From contig NZ_JANUCS010000012.1 of NCBI RefSeq assembly GCF_024808815.1, positions 1 through 64,000 of the forward strand: 64,000 nt of DNA, written 5' to 3'. Positions 47,339-55,958 of the stretch are shown one piece after another. Below the pieces are notes generated by a model that made no database searches, was not told where the DNA came from, and saw only the letters and a program-made list of their open reading frames with translations. The stretch is from Methanosalsum natronophilum. Lineage in GTDB: Archaea > Halobacteriota > Methanosarcinia > Methanosarcinales > Methanosarcinaceae. The stretch's first letter is position 1, and every line of letters starts with the position of its first letter. A program made the position numbers and the translations under genes.

Positions 47339-49456
47339 TTATCTAAACTTGTTTCTGAGCTTATCATAGAATAATCTGTCCTCACCTTCATTTTTTCTTG
47401 CAAGTCTTTCTACAATTAATTCAGGCGTGCTCTTTGCAATGCAGTTGTATTGAGGGTTTCTATTTACAACTAAATTCAAATTAGAATCTAGCCCCTTAGC
47501 TTCAATTCCATCTATTCTAATATTACATTCTGTATTTTTTTGAATTTCAGAAGCTAGGTGGGATACGAAAATTGAAATTGAGTTCTCATTTTCTTCAAGC
47601 ATCTCTAAAATACCTGCAACAATTTTAGCAGATGCTCCCGGCTCAGTTATGGACTCTAACTCATCCACAAGGACGGTTTTTTCCTTAGAGTTTGAAAGAC
47701 TAGCAAATTGAACTAAAGTTGATTCAAATGCTCCAGCATCTAAGGTACCTTTTGATTTACCAAAGTAGTAAAGATTTTCAGTAAGGCTTATGTCCATATA
47801 GTCACAGGGCACAGGAAATCCCATATGTGTAAGGATAATACATTGTCCAATCAGTTCAATTAATGAAGTTTTCCCCCCAGAGTTAACGCCACTTAAAACT
47901 ATAATTTTCCTAGAATCATTATTAGAATCTATATTAGGACTACCTATGCAATATGTGACTGGTGTAATTTCATTATTATTTGCTTGGAGAAAAAGATTTC
48001 TACCATTTTTGAAGCCAATTCCTTTATCTTCAATTATATTAGGCATTGTTAGTTTGTATTCATAAGAAAAATGACCAATTCCAAATTTCAAACCAAAATC
48101 TAATGTATCTTTAACCATTTTTTGTATATCAGACTTGAAAAAGGCTAATTCTTTAGCAATGGTCTTTATGAGTTTGTTCGATTCTATTAAAATTTGTTTT
48201 TCAAGCTCACTCTTTAAGCTACTTATTGCAGAACTATCAATCTCTAAGGGATAGGTTATATGCGTAGAAAATATTGAATCTAAAAGGATAGTGTTTTTTT
48301 GGTTTAATGACAGCTCTTCAGCTATGTTTTTTTTGGTATCATTAATAATTTGTATGTAAGAATTGTATATCTCTTTTTCAAATAGATCCTTAACCTCCAA
48401 GTCTCCACTTATAACACGCATCATTTCTTGTCCACTTATTGTTAATTTTTTTTCTTCTAATAAGCTTTCAATTTTTTTTCCACCTTCTATAACTTCTTTA
48501 TTTATACATGGTTCAATTGATTGAATTACTGTCCTTAAATGATCAATATTAGGATCAATCCCGCTTTTTATATCTCCTTTTTGATCAATACTTTCCAATA
48601 GTTCATTTAATCTATTAAAATCAAGGTTTTGGTAATAATCAAATACTTCAAAACCATTTTCCTGTACTACATGAATAACTTTTAAAGTAGATTTAATTAC
48701 ATCTAAGTTTTTAGAGTAAAATGAAATAACTTTTTCAGGAACAATTTCCCATTCATCGACTTTTTTTATGTCAGAAATAAACTCAAAATTCAAATTATCA
48801 GGTAAATCCATGTCAAGTAAGTCTTTATGAGCTAATATGACATGATTATACTCTGAGACTATATCATTAAGATGTCTAGGTGTGTCAGCATAAACTACAG
48901 ATAGCATATCACTGAAAGTATTTTTAGCATATATGTAATCTTTTTCATTAACAGTTATCAATACTCTATCTCTTACCTTTTGTCCCTTATTTTCTATATT
49001 TAAAGGCTTAATCTTTTTGAGACTAGTCATAAAGTCCTTATCTGTAGCTAAAGAACTTGCTATTTCAATATAAGGAGTAATTGTTTCTCTGTTGCGTTCA
49101 ATATTATTTTTATAGGTTGCAGGATAAGGGAAATAAATTCCAACTTTTTCTTTAGAATAATTTGATGGTGCAAAGGTCTTAATTAAATTTAAGAGCTTAT
49201 TGTATAATTCTTTTGCTTCATTTGTTTTAAGAAACTCTAATGCAGCCTCATCTTCTTCACCTATACTTGCTTCTTGAACAATTTTCACTGCGAACTTTTG
49301 TCCAACTCCATCTATTCTAGCGATTTCTGCAATATCTCCATCTATGATTGCATTAATTGCTTTATCCTCACTTCCAAAATGAGCTATTAATCTATCTGCA
49401 AGTTTCTCACCGACACGGGGAATTTCCTGAAGCCTTTTCACACATCTCACCTTCAT
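47339..49456 (-). CDS. HhH-domain MutS-like ATPase
   Basis: 705 residues. Two N-terminal helix-hairpin-helix units (IPRVGEKLADRLIAHFG; IDGVGQKFAVKIV) are followed by a long helical core and a MutS-type ABC ATPase: Walker A SGVNSGGKTSLIE, Walker B VLVDELESITEPG, and a final FVSHLAS motif. It lacks the MutS mismatch-recognition domain and the Smr nuclease domain of MutS2. It likely binds branched or damaged DNA. It is the last gene of a run with the radical SAM protein and its partner, 29 bases behind the partner gene. Confidence 0.85.
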   Translation of the reverse strand: MKVRCVKRLQEIPRVGEKLADRLIAHFGSEDKAINAIIDGDIAEIARIDGVGQKFAVKIVQEASIGEEDEAALEFLKTNEAKELYNKLLNLIKTFAPSNYSKEKVGIYFPYPATYKNNIERNRETITPYIEIASSLATDKDFMTSLKKIKPLNIENKGQKVRDRVLITVNEKDYIYAKNTFSDMLSVVYADTPRHLNDIVSEYNHVILAHKDLLDMDLPDNLNFEFISDIKKVDEWEIVPEKVISFYSKNLDVIKSTLKVIHVVQENGFEVFDYYQNLDFNRLNELLESIDQKGDIKSGIDPNIDHLRTVIQSIEPCINKEVIEGGKKIESLLEEKKLTISGQEMMRVISGDLEVKDLFEKEIYNSYIQIINDTKKNIAEELSLNQKNTILLDSIFSTHITYPLEIDSSAISSLKSELEKQILIESNKLIKTIAKELAFFKSDIQKMVKDTLDFGLKFGIGHFSYEYKLTMPNIIEDKGIGFKNGRNLFLQANNNEITPVTYCIGSPNIDSNNDSRKIIVLSGVNSGGKTSLIELIGQCIILTHMGFPVPCDYMDISLTENLYYFGKSKGTLDAGAFESTLVQFASLSNSKEKTVLVDELESITEPGASAKIVAGILEMLEENENSISIFVSHLASEIQKNTECNIRIDGIEAKGLDSNLNLVVNRNPQYNCIAKSTPELIVERLARKNEGEDRLFYDKLRNKFR

Positions 49457-49485
49457 ATACCCTAATTTGATATATCACATTGGTA

Positions 49486-50343
49486 TTAGAACTTACCTTT
49501 GTTATTACAAAAGAAATCTAAAGTAACAGAATGCGTACTCTTCTCAACTTTGTATCTATCTTTCTTTGCCATCTTACTAAACTTTGAAGAATATTTAGGT
49601 TGCATCTGTTTAGCGTACTGCTTATTTCGGCGAGAATTTATGAATTGTGAGTTGTAGTAAACATCCCAAATTTCTTCAGCCTCAAGAGATGATACTTTAT
49701 TATTTTTCAGCTCAGCTATGATATTTGAATTTGCTATTATAACTGTTTCATTAAAACCTAACAACTGTGCATTACCAAGTAAAGAATAGCTTAAATGCTT
49801 AATACCTACTAGTAAATCTGGATTTTTTTTAGAAAGCCAATAACAAAAGTGTTTTTCATTCTTATGTGTAGGTTTGATCTCGACAACCAGAATCTTTTCA
49901 TAGACTTCGGGTCTAACAAACATGCACATACGATGTAATTCACTCTTAACTTCTTTCATGAATCTAAGATATCTATTACCAAGCTTGGAACTTGGTGTAA
50001 AAAGAACTTCTCCTGCCCCATAACACTCGTCTATGAGATGAAATAGTTCAAATTGGCTGTATGACTTATGTCTGACTATACAGCTTATATATTGTAGTAT
50101 ATCGTTATAAAAATAAGGAGTGAAATCGATATTTTTGTTAAATATTATTTTAGCTAGTTGATCTGTTCGCAGCTCGTTCCAATATTGTTTGCCTTGTTTA
50201 TATTCAATAATTTCATCTTCATTTGATTTATTCAACCCATCAAATCCAGCAAAATCTATGAGTTTGGAATGGTGATGTATCTTAAATTCTAGATATGCAC
50301 CAAGAACTTCTCTTACATATAATTCATCAATTTCGTTCAACAC
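49486..50343 (-). CDS. DUF4130/TIGR03915-like DNA metabolism protein, no UDG domain
   Basis: 285 residues, start GTG. The family core is visible in the middle (LHRMCMFVRPEVYEKILVVE, matching the usual HRMxxFVRF pattern) and the tail (YYNSQFINSRRNKQYAKQMQPKY) matches the end of TIGR03915. In bacteria this module is usually fused to a uracil-DNA-glycosylase-like domain and paired with a radical SAM protein; here no UDG part follows. Two bases separate it from the radical SAM gene stop. Biochemical function is unknown. Confidence 0.8.
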   Translation of the reverse strand: MLNEIDELYVREVLGAYLEFKIHHHSKLIDFAGFDGLNKSNEDEIIEYKQGKQYWNELRTDQLAKIIFNKNIDFTPYFYNDILQYISCIVRHKSYSQFELFHLIDECYGAGEVLFTPSSKLGNRYLRFMKEVKSELHRMCMFVRPEVYEKILVVEIKPTHKNEKHFCYWLSKKNPDLLVGIKHLSYSLLGNAQLLGFNETVIIANSNIIAELKNNKVSSLEAEEIWDVYYNSQFINSRRNKQYAKQMQPKYSSKFSKMAKKDRYKVEKSTHSVTLDFFCNNKGKF

Positions 50344-50344
50344 A

Positions 50345-51478
50345 TCAACCCATAAAGCTTTTCAAACTAGTTTGTGACTGGCCATTTAGTGTTATGTAAG
50401 GCCTTGCCCTTGTTACACTTATGCCAAGTCGCTTCAAATCAGCTTCACACCCTATACCTTGCGAATAGAATATTTTCTTTGCAGTAATTGGGCCAATACC
50501 TGGGATCATCAATAATTCATTTAGGGTAGCGTTATTGATATCAATGGGGAAGTATTCGGGCTTATTCTGTGCAATGAGCTCTTTTGGGTCCAAGTTCTTT
50601 ACATTATTATGTTCATCAAAAATGGGATCAAAATCATGGAGGTTGAAATTGTAATCTTTTAAAAGATATGAAAGTTGATAAAGTCTCAATTCTTTCCATT
50701 TAGGTGAAGGGTAATTATTTTCGAGTGGTGTATTTGGCACAGGATCAAAACTCATAAAATAGGGTCTTCTAAGTCCATATTTTTTCATAAAGTCACTCAT
50801 GGTAGTAACTATTTCTTTATCTGTTTCATCTAATGCACCAACCACAAATTGCGTATCATTTGCTCCAATTGTTCTATTCATGTAATTTGTTTTTCTCTTT
50901 TGATCAATGATTTTCTGTGTCCATTTTAGCCTTTTTAAGATATCATTCTTGTAATCAAAGTTTGGACATAGTTGGCTATAATTCAATGAGCTTGTAGTTT
51001 CTGCATTTACTCCAAACTTGTTAGCATGTTCCGAAATCTCAGCTAATAAGTATTTGGGAGACCCAGGCATTATTCTAACGTGAATGTAACCTTTGAATCC
51101 TTCGTCTCTTAGTAACTTTACTACCTCAAGCTGCTTATAAGATGTATTTTCAGGGTCACCTAGAATTCCTGAAGATAAAAAAAGCCCTTCAATAGTGTTC
51201 TTTCTGTAAAGAGACCAAGTAACTTTAGCTATCTCTTTAGGCTCAAGAGATGTTTTAACTGCAGATCTCTGACTTCTGTTAGGGCAAAATATGCATTCTG
51301 CAGAACAATTATTCGAAAGCAATGTTTTATATAATTGGATGCAACGTCCGTCAGGCCCGAATGCATGACAAACAGAACTTTGGTTACAGTTATCGTATTT
51401 TGTTCCTGCAGATAGTATACTTATTCTTTCTTTTAAAGTTAGATAATGCTCAAACTTATTACTCCCACTATTCATCAA
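50345..51478 (-). CDS. Radical SAM putative DNA modification/repair protein (TIGR03916-like)
   Basis: 377 residues. The radical SAM cluster motif is C58-x3-C62-x2-C65 (NCSAECIFCPNRSQ). A TIM-barrel core follows (GLFLSSGILGDPENT, HVRIMPGSPKYLLAE, NAETTSSLNY), and a C-terminal helix-hairpin-helix (NELLMIPGIGPITAKKIFYSQG) suggests DNA binding. Known only as a conserved family linked to DNA repair; no reaction is established. It heads a three-gene operon with its DUF4130 partner and a MutS-like ATPase. Confidence 0.9.
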   Translation of the reverse strand: MMNSGSNKFEHYLTLKERISILSAGTKYDNCNQSSVCHAFGPDGRCIQLYKTLLSNNCSAECIFCPNRSQRSAVKTSLEPKEIAKVTWSLYRKNTIEGLFLSSGILGDPENTSYKQLEVVKLLRDEGFKGYIHVRIMPGSPKYLLAEISEHANKFGVNAETTSSLNYSQLCPNFDYKNDILKRLKWTQKIIDQKRKTNYMNRTIGANDTQFVVGALDETDKEIVTTMSDFMKKYGLRRPYFMSFDPVPNTPLENNYPSPKWKELRLYQLSYLLKDYNFNLHDFDPIFDEHNNVKNLDPKELIAQNKPEYFPIDINNATLNELLMIPGIGPITAKKIFYSQGIGCEADLKRLGISVTRARPYITLNGQSQTSLKSFMG

Positions 51479-51530
51479 GTTTTAGATTTATTTATTACTT
51501 ATTATTATTGATGTAAGCATGGTGAAAGTA

Positions 51531-52046
51531 TTATTCCTTGATTGAAACTACCAATCTTTTTTTAGTCACAGCTTCTAGTTTTTTCCAATCGATAGTTGAA
51601 TCTTTTTCAATTATAAACTCTTCAGCGGTCTTATCAGAGAGTTTACCGTCAACCTCAAAAACATACAATCCCTCTTGTCCATCAGACGAAACGATTAAAT
51701 CCCTATCACCAACCTTCTTAACCTCTAGAGCAGAAACCTTTTTTAGAGCATCAAGTAATTTTGTACCTTTTGTCACCTCTACTACTTCAGTAGGTGCAAA
51801 AGAATCAAGTGCTGAATGAATATTTTCTGTTTTGATTCTTAAGATATGAGATTTCCCAAATATCCTTCGCTCTATAAGACCTGCCTCTTCAAGGATTTTC
51901 GCATGCTTTGCAGCAACAGGTACTGAAATCTCTAATTTTCTTGCAAGTGATGAAATATGCATTTCATTATCACTAAGTATTTGTAACATTGTAAGTCTCG
52001 TATTGCTTCCCACAGCTTTGAATACCTTATTATCTTTTTGTGTCAT
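51531..52046 (-). CDS. ArsR-like winged-helix transcription regulator
   Basis: 171 residues. The N-terminal wHTH (FKAVGSNTRLTMLQILSDNEMHISSLARKLEISVPVAAKHAKILEEAGLIERR, quoted by its two ends FKAVGSNTRL and EEAGLIERR) is typical of archaeal ArsR-type repressors. No Cys pair for metal sensing is present. A C-terminal domain of about 80 residues (DRDLIVSSDGQEGLYVFEVDG) may bind a ligand. It lies just upstream of the radical SAM operon in the same direction, 52 bases away, and could regulate or be transcribed with it. Confidence 0.82.
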   Translation of the reverse strand: MTQKDNKVFKAVGSNTRLTMLQILSDNEMHISSLARKLEISVPVAAKHAKILEEAGLIERRIFGKSHILRIKTENIHSALDSFAPTEVVEVTKGTKLLDALKKVSALEVKKVGDRDLIVSSDGQEGLYVFEVDGKLSDKTAEEFIIEKDSTIDWKKLEAVTKKRLVVSIKE

Positions 52047-52192
52047 ATATGTGTCTTTATAAGTAAATATATATAAGGATATTGCCTAATCACTGGCTCT
52101 TGAGAAGGTACAAACAAATACCATCGTAAACCTTATATTATTCATTATTCTACTTCTTTACAAAAAGTATAGTATGCTTAAAAGGACTTGCA

Positions 52193-52618
52193 ATGTCTTT
52201 AAAAAACAAAAACAATTTTGATGAAGTGCCAAGCAAAAAATACTCTGGCCTGGTGCACAATGAGAATGCAGTTTCAGATGTAGTGGGTACACTTTTGATG
52301 GTAACTATTACAGTAATTATGGCATCCTTGGTGACAGTAAGTATATTTTCAATAGACCCTCCTTCAGATGTACCACAAATAAATTATAAGATTATAGAAA
52401 ATACACATAATTCTGTTGATATTATACATATGGGGGGCGAGCCTGTAGAGGTATCTGAACTACTGTTTGTTGATTCTGCTGGTGAAAAGATTGACATTGA
52501 TGAAAACTCAGAGATTTCTGATGATGACATTTGGCGAATTGGAACAAAGATCACTTTGGATCCAGGTGATAAAAGAATAAACATTATACACAAACCAACA
52601 CAACAACTAATTAGGTAG
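52193..52618 (+). CDS. Archaeal type IV pilin-like protein
   Basis: 141 residues. A polar leader of about 26 residues is followed by a single helix of the archaeal pilin N-terminal domain (NENAVSDVVGTLLMVTITVI and onward), then a beta-rich acidic ectodomain. Pre-pilin peptidase would cut near the Asn-Glu-Asn-Ala-Val junction. AAGGAC precedes the ATG. The gene ends in TAG, followed two codons later by TAA, so read-through would add only three residues. Confidence 0.8.
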   Translation: MSLKNKNNFDEVPSKKYSGLVHNENAVSDVVGTLLMVTITVIMASLVTVSIFSIDPPSDVPQINYKIIENTHNSVDIIHMGGEPVEVSELLFVDSAGEKIDIDENSEISDDDIWRIGTKITLDPGDKRINIIHKPTQQLIR

Positions 52619-52647
52619 TTGAATTAAGGGTAAAAAAATTTTATAGA

Positions 52648-52661
52648 AACCTTTAAAGGTT
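52648..52661. promoter_or_regulatory. Perfect 14-bp palindrome upstream of the cyclophilin gene
   Basis: AACCTTTAAAGGTT reads the same on both strands and contains a TTTAAA core that could serve as TATA box about 21 bases before the TTG start. It may be a promoter overlapping an operator, or a small terminator-like stem behind the pilin gene. Confidence 0.4.
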
Positions 52662-52675
52662 AGTTATGTTGTACA

Positions 52676-53110
52676 TTGGCTGGTGATAGTATTAAAGCAA
52701 TAATACAAACTGATAAAGGAGACATTAGCCTTCAACTATTTGAGAACGATGCTCCAAATACAGTAGAAAATTTTGTAAAGCTTGCAAAAGATGGATTTTA
52801 TGATGGTTTAACATTCCATAGAGTCATACCCGATTTTGTAATTCAAGGTGGTTGTCCTAAGGGGGATGGCACAGGAGGTCCTGGTTATTCTATTAAATGT
52901 GAAATCAATGATAACAAGCATGGAGAAGGTGCTCTTTCAATGGCCCATGCTGGTAAGAATACAGGTGGAAGTCAGTTTTTTATAACACATTCTCCACAGT
53001 CTCACTTGGATGGTGTCCATACTGTCTTTGGAAAGGTGAACAAAGGTATGAATGTAGTAAATGAAATCAAGCCGGGCGATGTTATAAGAAAAGTACAAGT
53101 ACTTGATTAA
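52676..53110 (+). CDS. Cyclophilin-type peptidyl-prolyl isomerase
   Basis: 144 residues: [39 protein letters not shown] with the catalytic Arg, [21 protein letters not shown] and [12 protein letters not shown]. Short single-domain cytosolic cyclophilin that speeds proline isomerisation. The start is TTG because no in-frame ATG exists near the conserved N-terminus. Convergent with hemD with four bases between the stops. Confidence 0.94.
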   Translation: MAGDSIKAIIQTDKGDISLQLFENDAPNTVENFVKLAKDGFYDGLTFHRVIPDFVIQGGCPKGDGTGGPGYSIKCEINDNKHGEGALSMAHAGKNTGGSQFFITHSPQSHLDGVHTVFGKVNKGMNVVNEIKPGDVIRKVQVLD

Positions 53111-53114
53111 TATA

Positions 53115-53837
53115 TCAAGCTTTACTTATATCATAATCATTTAATGCAGTAGCACACGATTCTAGAGTTCCATTTCCTATAATATCAGGTGAAAATCCTT
53201 TTGATATCATGGTATTAGCAGTTTTTGGACCAATTGAAACTGTAATTATGCTTTTCAGATCAATGTTAGATATGTCTAGACATTGAAATGACTTAGAACT
53301 TGTAAATACTACTGCATCAATCTCTTTATTATTGATCATTTTTTCTAAATTGTGATTTATGGGTATTAATTCATAGCAAATACCTTCAAAAACATTTCCA
53401 CCCATTGACTCTAAAGAGGTTATTAAACGCTTATTAGGAACATTCGCTCTAGCAATTCCTATATTCTTACCATCTATTTTTCCCTCTAGATATCTAGCAA
53501 AATGTTCAGAAGCATATGAGGGCAAGGTATCAGTATTATATCCATATTCTTGAACTTTGATTGCAGTTTTTGGACCAACACAAAGTATTTGAACATTCTT
53601 GCTAAGATGCCTGCACCGCTTAAAAAAATACTGTACTCCTAATGAACTTGTGAAAAGTAGATAATCTATTTCATTTTTTTCTGTTAAGCTTATAAGCTGG
53701 TCTAAAGAAGATGTGTCTTTAGGTTCTACTGATTTAATAGTGGGTACTAAAAGTACACTGTACCCAAATTGGTCAAATATTTTAGCACTAGAACCATTTT
53801 CATTCTTTTCTTTAAGTCTTGTAATTGCCACTTTCAT
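53115..53837 (-). CDS. hemD: Uroporphyrinogen-III synthase
   Basis: 240 residues with the two-lobed HemD fold: DYLLFTSSLGVQYFF, ILCVGPKTAIKVQEYG, IGIARANVPNKRLITSLESMGG, DAVVFTSSKSFQCL and SIGPKTANTMISKGF. It closes the tetrapyrrole ring with inversion of ring D, upstream of cobamide, F430 and siroheme. The start overlaps the stop of the carbonic anhydrase gene (ATGA), so the two are co-translated, an unusual pairing. Confidence 0.92.
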   Translation of the reverse strand: MKVAITRLKEKNENGSSAKIFDQFGYSVLLVPTIKSVEPKDTSSLDQLISLTEKNEIDYLLFTSSLGVQYFFKRCRHLSKNVQILCVGPKTAIKVQEYGYNTDTLPSYASEHFARYLEGKIDGKNIGIARANVPNKRLITSLESMGGNVFEGICYELIPINHNLEKMINNKEIDAVVFTSSKSFQCLDISNIDLKSIITVSIGPKTANTMISKGFSPDIIGNGTLESCATALNDYDISKA

Positions 53838-54484
53838 AATTTGCTGTACCCTTCACAAAGATTTATATTCACATCCACTACACTTTTGTTGGTAGTTTTG
53901 TACTTATAGTCATTACCAATCACAGGTAGATTGTCTGCTTCTTCTTGTGTTGTGATCACTTTTCCTGCGGGTACATATCTTTGATCGGGGATAATAACTC
54001 CAATTACTCCTGATTTGGGCTCAAGAACACAATCTTTACCAACATATGAATTAAACACAAGTGCTTGCATTGCAATGAAGGTGTTGTCGCCAACATAAGC
54101 TGGCCCGTGAACTTGTGACTGGTGTGCTAAAGAAACACCTTTTCCAATGTAAACGGCATATTTTTCTTTATTGTGCTTAACAAACCTTTCTTCTATTACC
54201 TTATCGTCTTGATCAACAGTTTGTAACGCATGTATCACAACATTATCTTGAATATTGCTCATATCATCAATGAAAAAAGGAGCTCCTTCATCAGCTCGGA
54301 TTGAGCTATACGGTGCTACCATTACATTGCATCCAATTTTCACATCACCTATGATCGAAGAATCTGGATGAATAAAAGCAGTATCGGAAATATTGGGTTG
54401 TACACATCTTTTATTACATGAAATAGGTGGGTTTTTCATAATGTTTGGCATTGAAGTATAACTGGGTTTATTTTTATCTTTCAT
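53834..54484 (-). CDS. cam: Gamma-class carbonic anhydrase, Cam-like
   Basis: 216-residue left-handed beta-helix protein closely resembling Cam of Methanosarcina thermophila. The metal ligands H85 (VVIHAL), H121 and H126 (SLAHQSQVHG) are all present, as is the acidic-loop Glu E66 (RADEG). The residue matching Cam Glu84, the proton shuttle, is Gln88 here (HALQTV). The lipoprotein-like signal peptide of Cam is missing: an in-frame TAA lies shortly before the ATG, so the enzyme should be cytosolic. GAGGG lies upstream as ribosome binding site. Confidence 0.9.
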   Translation of the reverse strand: MKDKNKPSYTSMPNIMKNPPISCNKRCVQPNISDTAFIHPDSSIIGDVKIGCNVMVAPYSSIRADEGAPFFIDDMSNIQDNVVIHALQTVDQDDKVIEERFVKHNKEKYAVYIGKGVSLAHQSQVHGPAYVGDNTFIAMQALVFNSYVGKDCVLEPKSGVIGVIIPDQRYVPAGKVITTQEEADNLPVIGNDYKYKTTNKSVVDVNINLCEGYSKL

Positions 54485-54545
54485 TCTTTGCCCTCGTATG
54501 TATTATAGACTTTGTTTTTACACCAGAATAGTAAAAAAAGAAGAG

Positions 54546-54620
54546 CGGACCCGGTGGGATTTGAACCCACGACCCCCGGGTTAGAAGCCCGGTGCTATAT
54601 CCTGGCTAAGCCACGGGACC
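54546..54620 (-). tRNA. tRNA-Arg (TCT)
   Basis: Minus-strand cloverleaf: anticodon stem CCGGG/CCCGG around CTTCTAA gives anticodon TCT; T arm GTGGGTTCAAATCCCAC; discriminator G. The acceptor strands are GGTCCCG and CGGGTCC, which leave a U3-U70 mismatch while the other six pairs form. CCA is not encoded. Confidence 0.93.
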
Positions 54621-54779
54621 AGCAATTGGTACTATACTGTGGTGTACGAAATAGCTGTTTATACATAAAAGGTTTTTGTGTGAATTTTTTTATTTTCCTA
54701 CGTAACAATAAATATACATATATAATGTCATAAACATCAAAGAGTTATTAAAGTATATTCATTTATTAGAGGGCAACTT

Positions 54780-55652
54780 ATGACTGAGTTATTAATTTAT
54801 GTGAATGGTGATTATGTACCAAAATCTAAAGCAACAACATCAATCTATGACCATGGGTTCTTATATGGAGATGGTGTGTTCGAAGGAATACGGGCTTACA
54901 ATGGAAGAGTGTTCAAACTAGGAGAACATATTGATCGTCTTTATGATTCAGCAAAGGCAATAGCACTTAATATTCCATTAAGTAAAGATGAAATGTCAGA
55001 GGCTATACTTGAAACACTCCGAAAAAACAATCTAAAAGATGCTTATATACGACCTATAGTTTCAAGAGGAACAGGTGACTTGGGGCTAGATCCTAGGAAA
55101 TGTAAAAGTCCTAACGTGTTCATAATAACTCAACAATGGGATGCTATGTATGGTGACTTATATGAAACAGGGCTAAAAGCCGTAACTGTAGCTGTTAGAA
55201 GAAATGCTCCGGATGCGTTGTCACCTAATATAAAGTCACTGAATTATTTGAACAATATCCTCGCTAAAATCGAAGCTAATGAAAAGGGTGGAGATGAAGC
55301 CATATTTTTAGATTCAAGGGGATTTATATCAGAAGGATCTGGGGATAATGTTTTTTGTATAAAAAATGGAATAATATTGACGCCACCAACTATTAACAAC
55401 TTGAAAGGTATTACAAGAAGTGTTGCGATTGAAATACTTTCAAAACTAGGCTATGAAGTTCTGGAAAGAGATATTTCACTTTTTGATCTTTATACAGCAG
55501 ACGAAATATTTGTTACCGGTACAGCTGCTGAGGCGGCCCCCATAACTCTTATAGATGGAAGAAATGTTGGTAACGGTAGTGTTGGTCCAATAACAAAACA
55601 AGTAGCTGATAGTTTTGCAGAACATACTAGATCAAACGGGACTAAAATTTAA
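54780..55652 (+). CDS. ilvE: Branched-chain amino acid aminotransferase
   Basis: 290-residue class IV PLP aminotransferase: [53 protein letters not shown] with the PLP Lys, [14 protein letters not shown] and [14 protein letters not shown]. It performs the last step of valine, leucine and isoleucine synthesis, linking to the leu genes in the window. GAGGG precedes the ATG. Confidence 0.95.
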   Translation: MTELLIYVNGDYVPKSKATTSIYDHGFLYGDGVFEGIRAYNGRVFKLGEHIDRLYDSAKAIALNIPLSKDEMSEAILETLRKNNLKDAYIRPIVSRGTGDLGLDPRKCKSPNVFIITQQWDAMYGDLYETGLKAVTVAVRRNAPDALSPNIKSLNYLNNILAKIEANEKGGDEAIFLDSRGFISEGSGDNVFCIKNGIILTPPTINNLKGITRSVAIEILSKLGYEVLERDISLFDLYTADEIFVTGTAAEAAPITLIDGRNVGNGSVGPITKQVADSFAEHTRSNGTKI

Positions 55653-55724
55653 AGTAAGTCTTACTAATTTAATAATTTTTTTTTTATTTCTAAGTAGAAT
55701 TCAGAAAGTCTTGAGGTGAAGTAA

Positions 55725-55955
55725 ATGGATAAGCGGATGATAGAAAATATTAAACATCTTAACGACTCTTTAATCGTGGTATTGATATTAATGCCGGCTA
55801 CGATAATTATTGTTTTTGAAGCAATAGCTACCATCCCGGAACTAAGAATTCTTTCAATAATCACCTGGATAATTTATCTATGTGGACTTGGCTATGTTTC
55901 TTACAGGCTAATCTATTTGAACAATAAATTGAATCAATACCTAAAAGATGAATAA
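55725..55955 (+). CDS. Small two-helix membrane protein, 76 aa
   Basis: Two membrane helices (LIVVLILMPATIIIVFEAIA and ILSIITWIIYLCGLGYVSY) with short charged ends. I do not recognise the family. A strong GAGGTGA lies ahead of the ATG, so it is probably real. It is directly upstream (three-base gap) of the MoeA-like gene, which suggests co-translation. Confidence 0.75.
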   Translation: MDKRMIENIKHLNDSLIVVLILMPATIIIVFEAIATIPELRILSIITWIIYLCGLGYVSYRLIYLNNKLNQYLKDE

Positions 55956-55958
55956 AAA

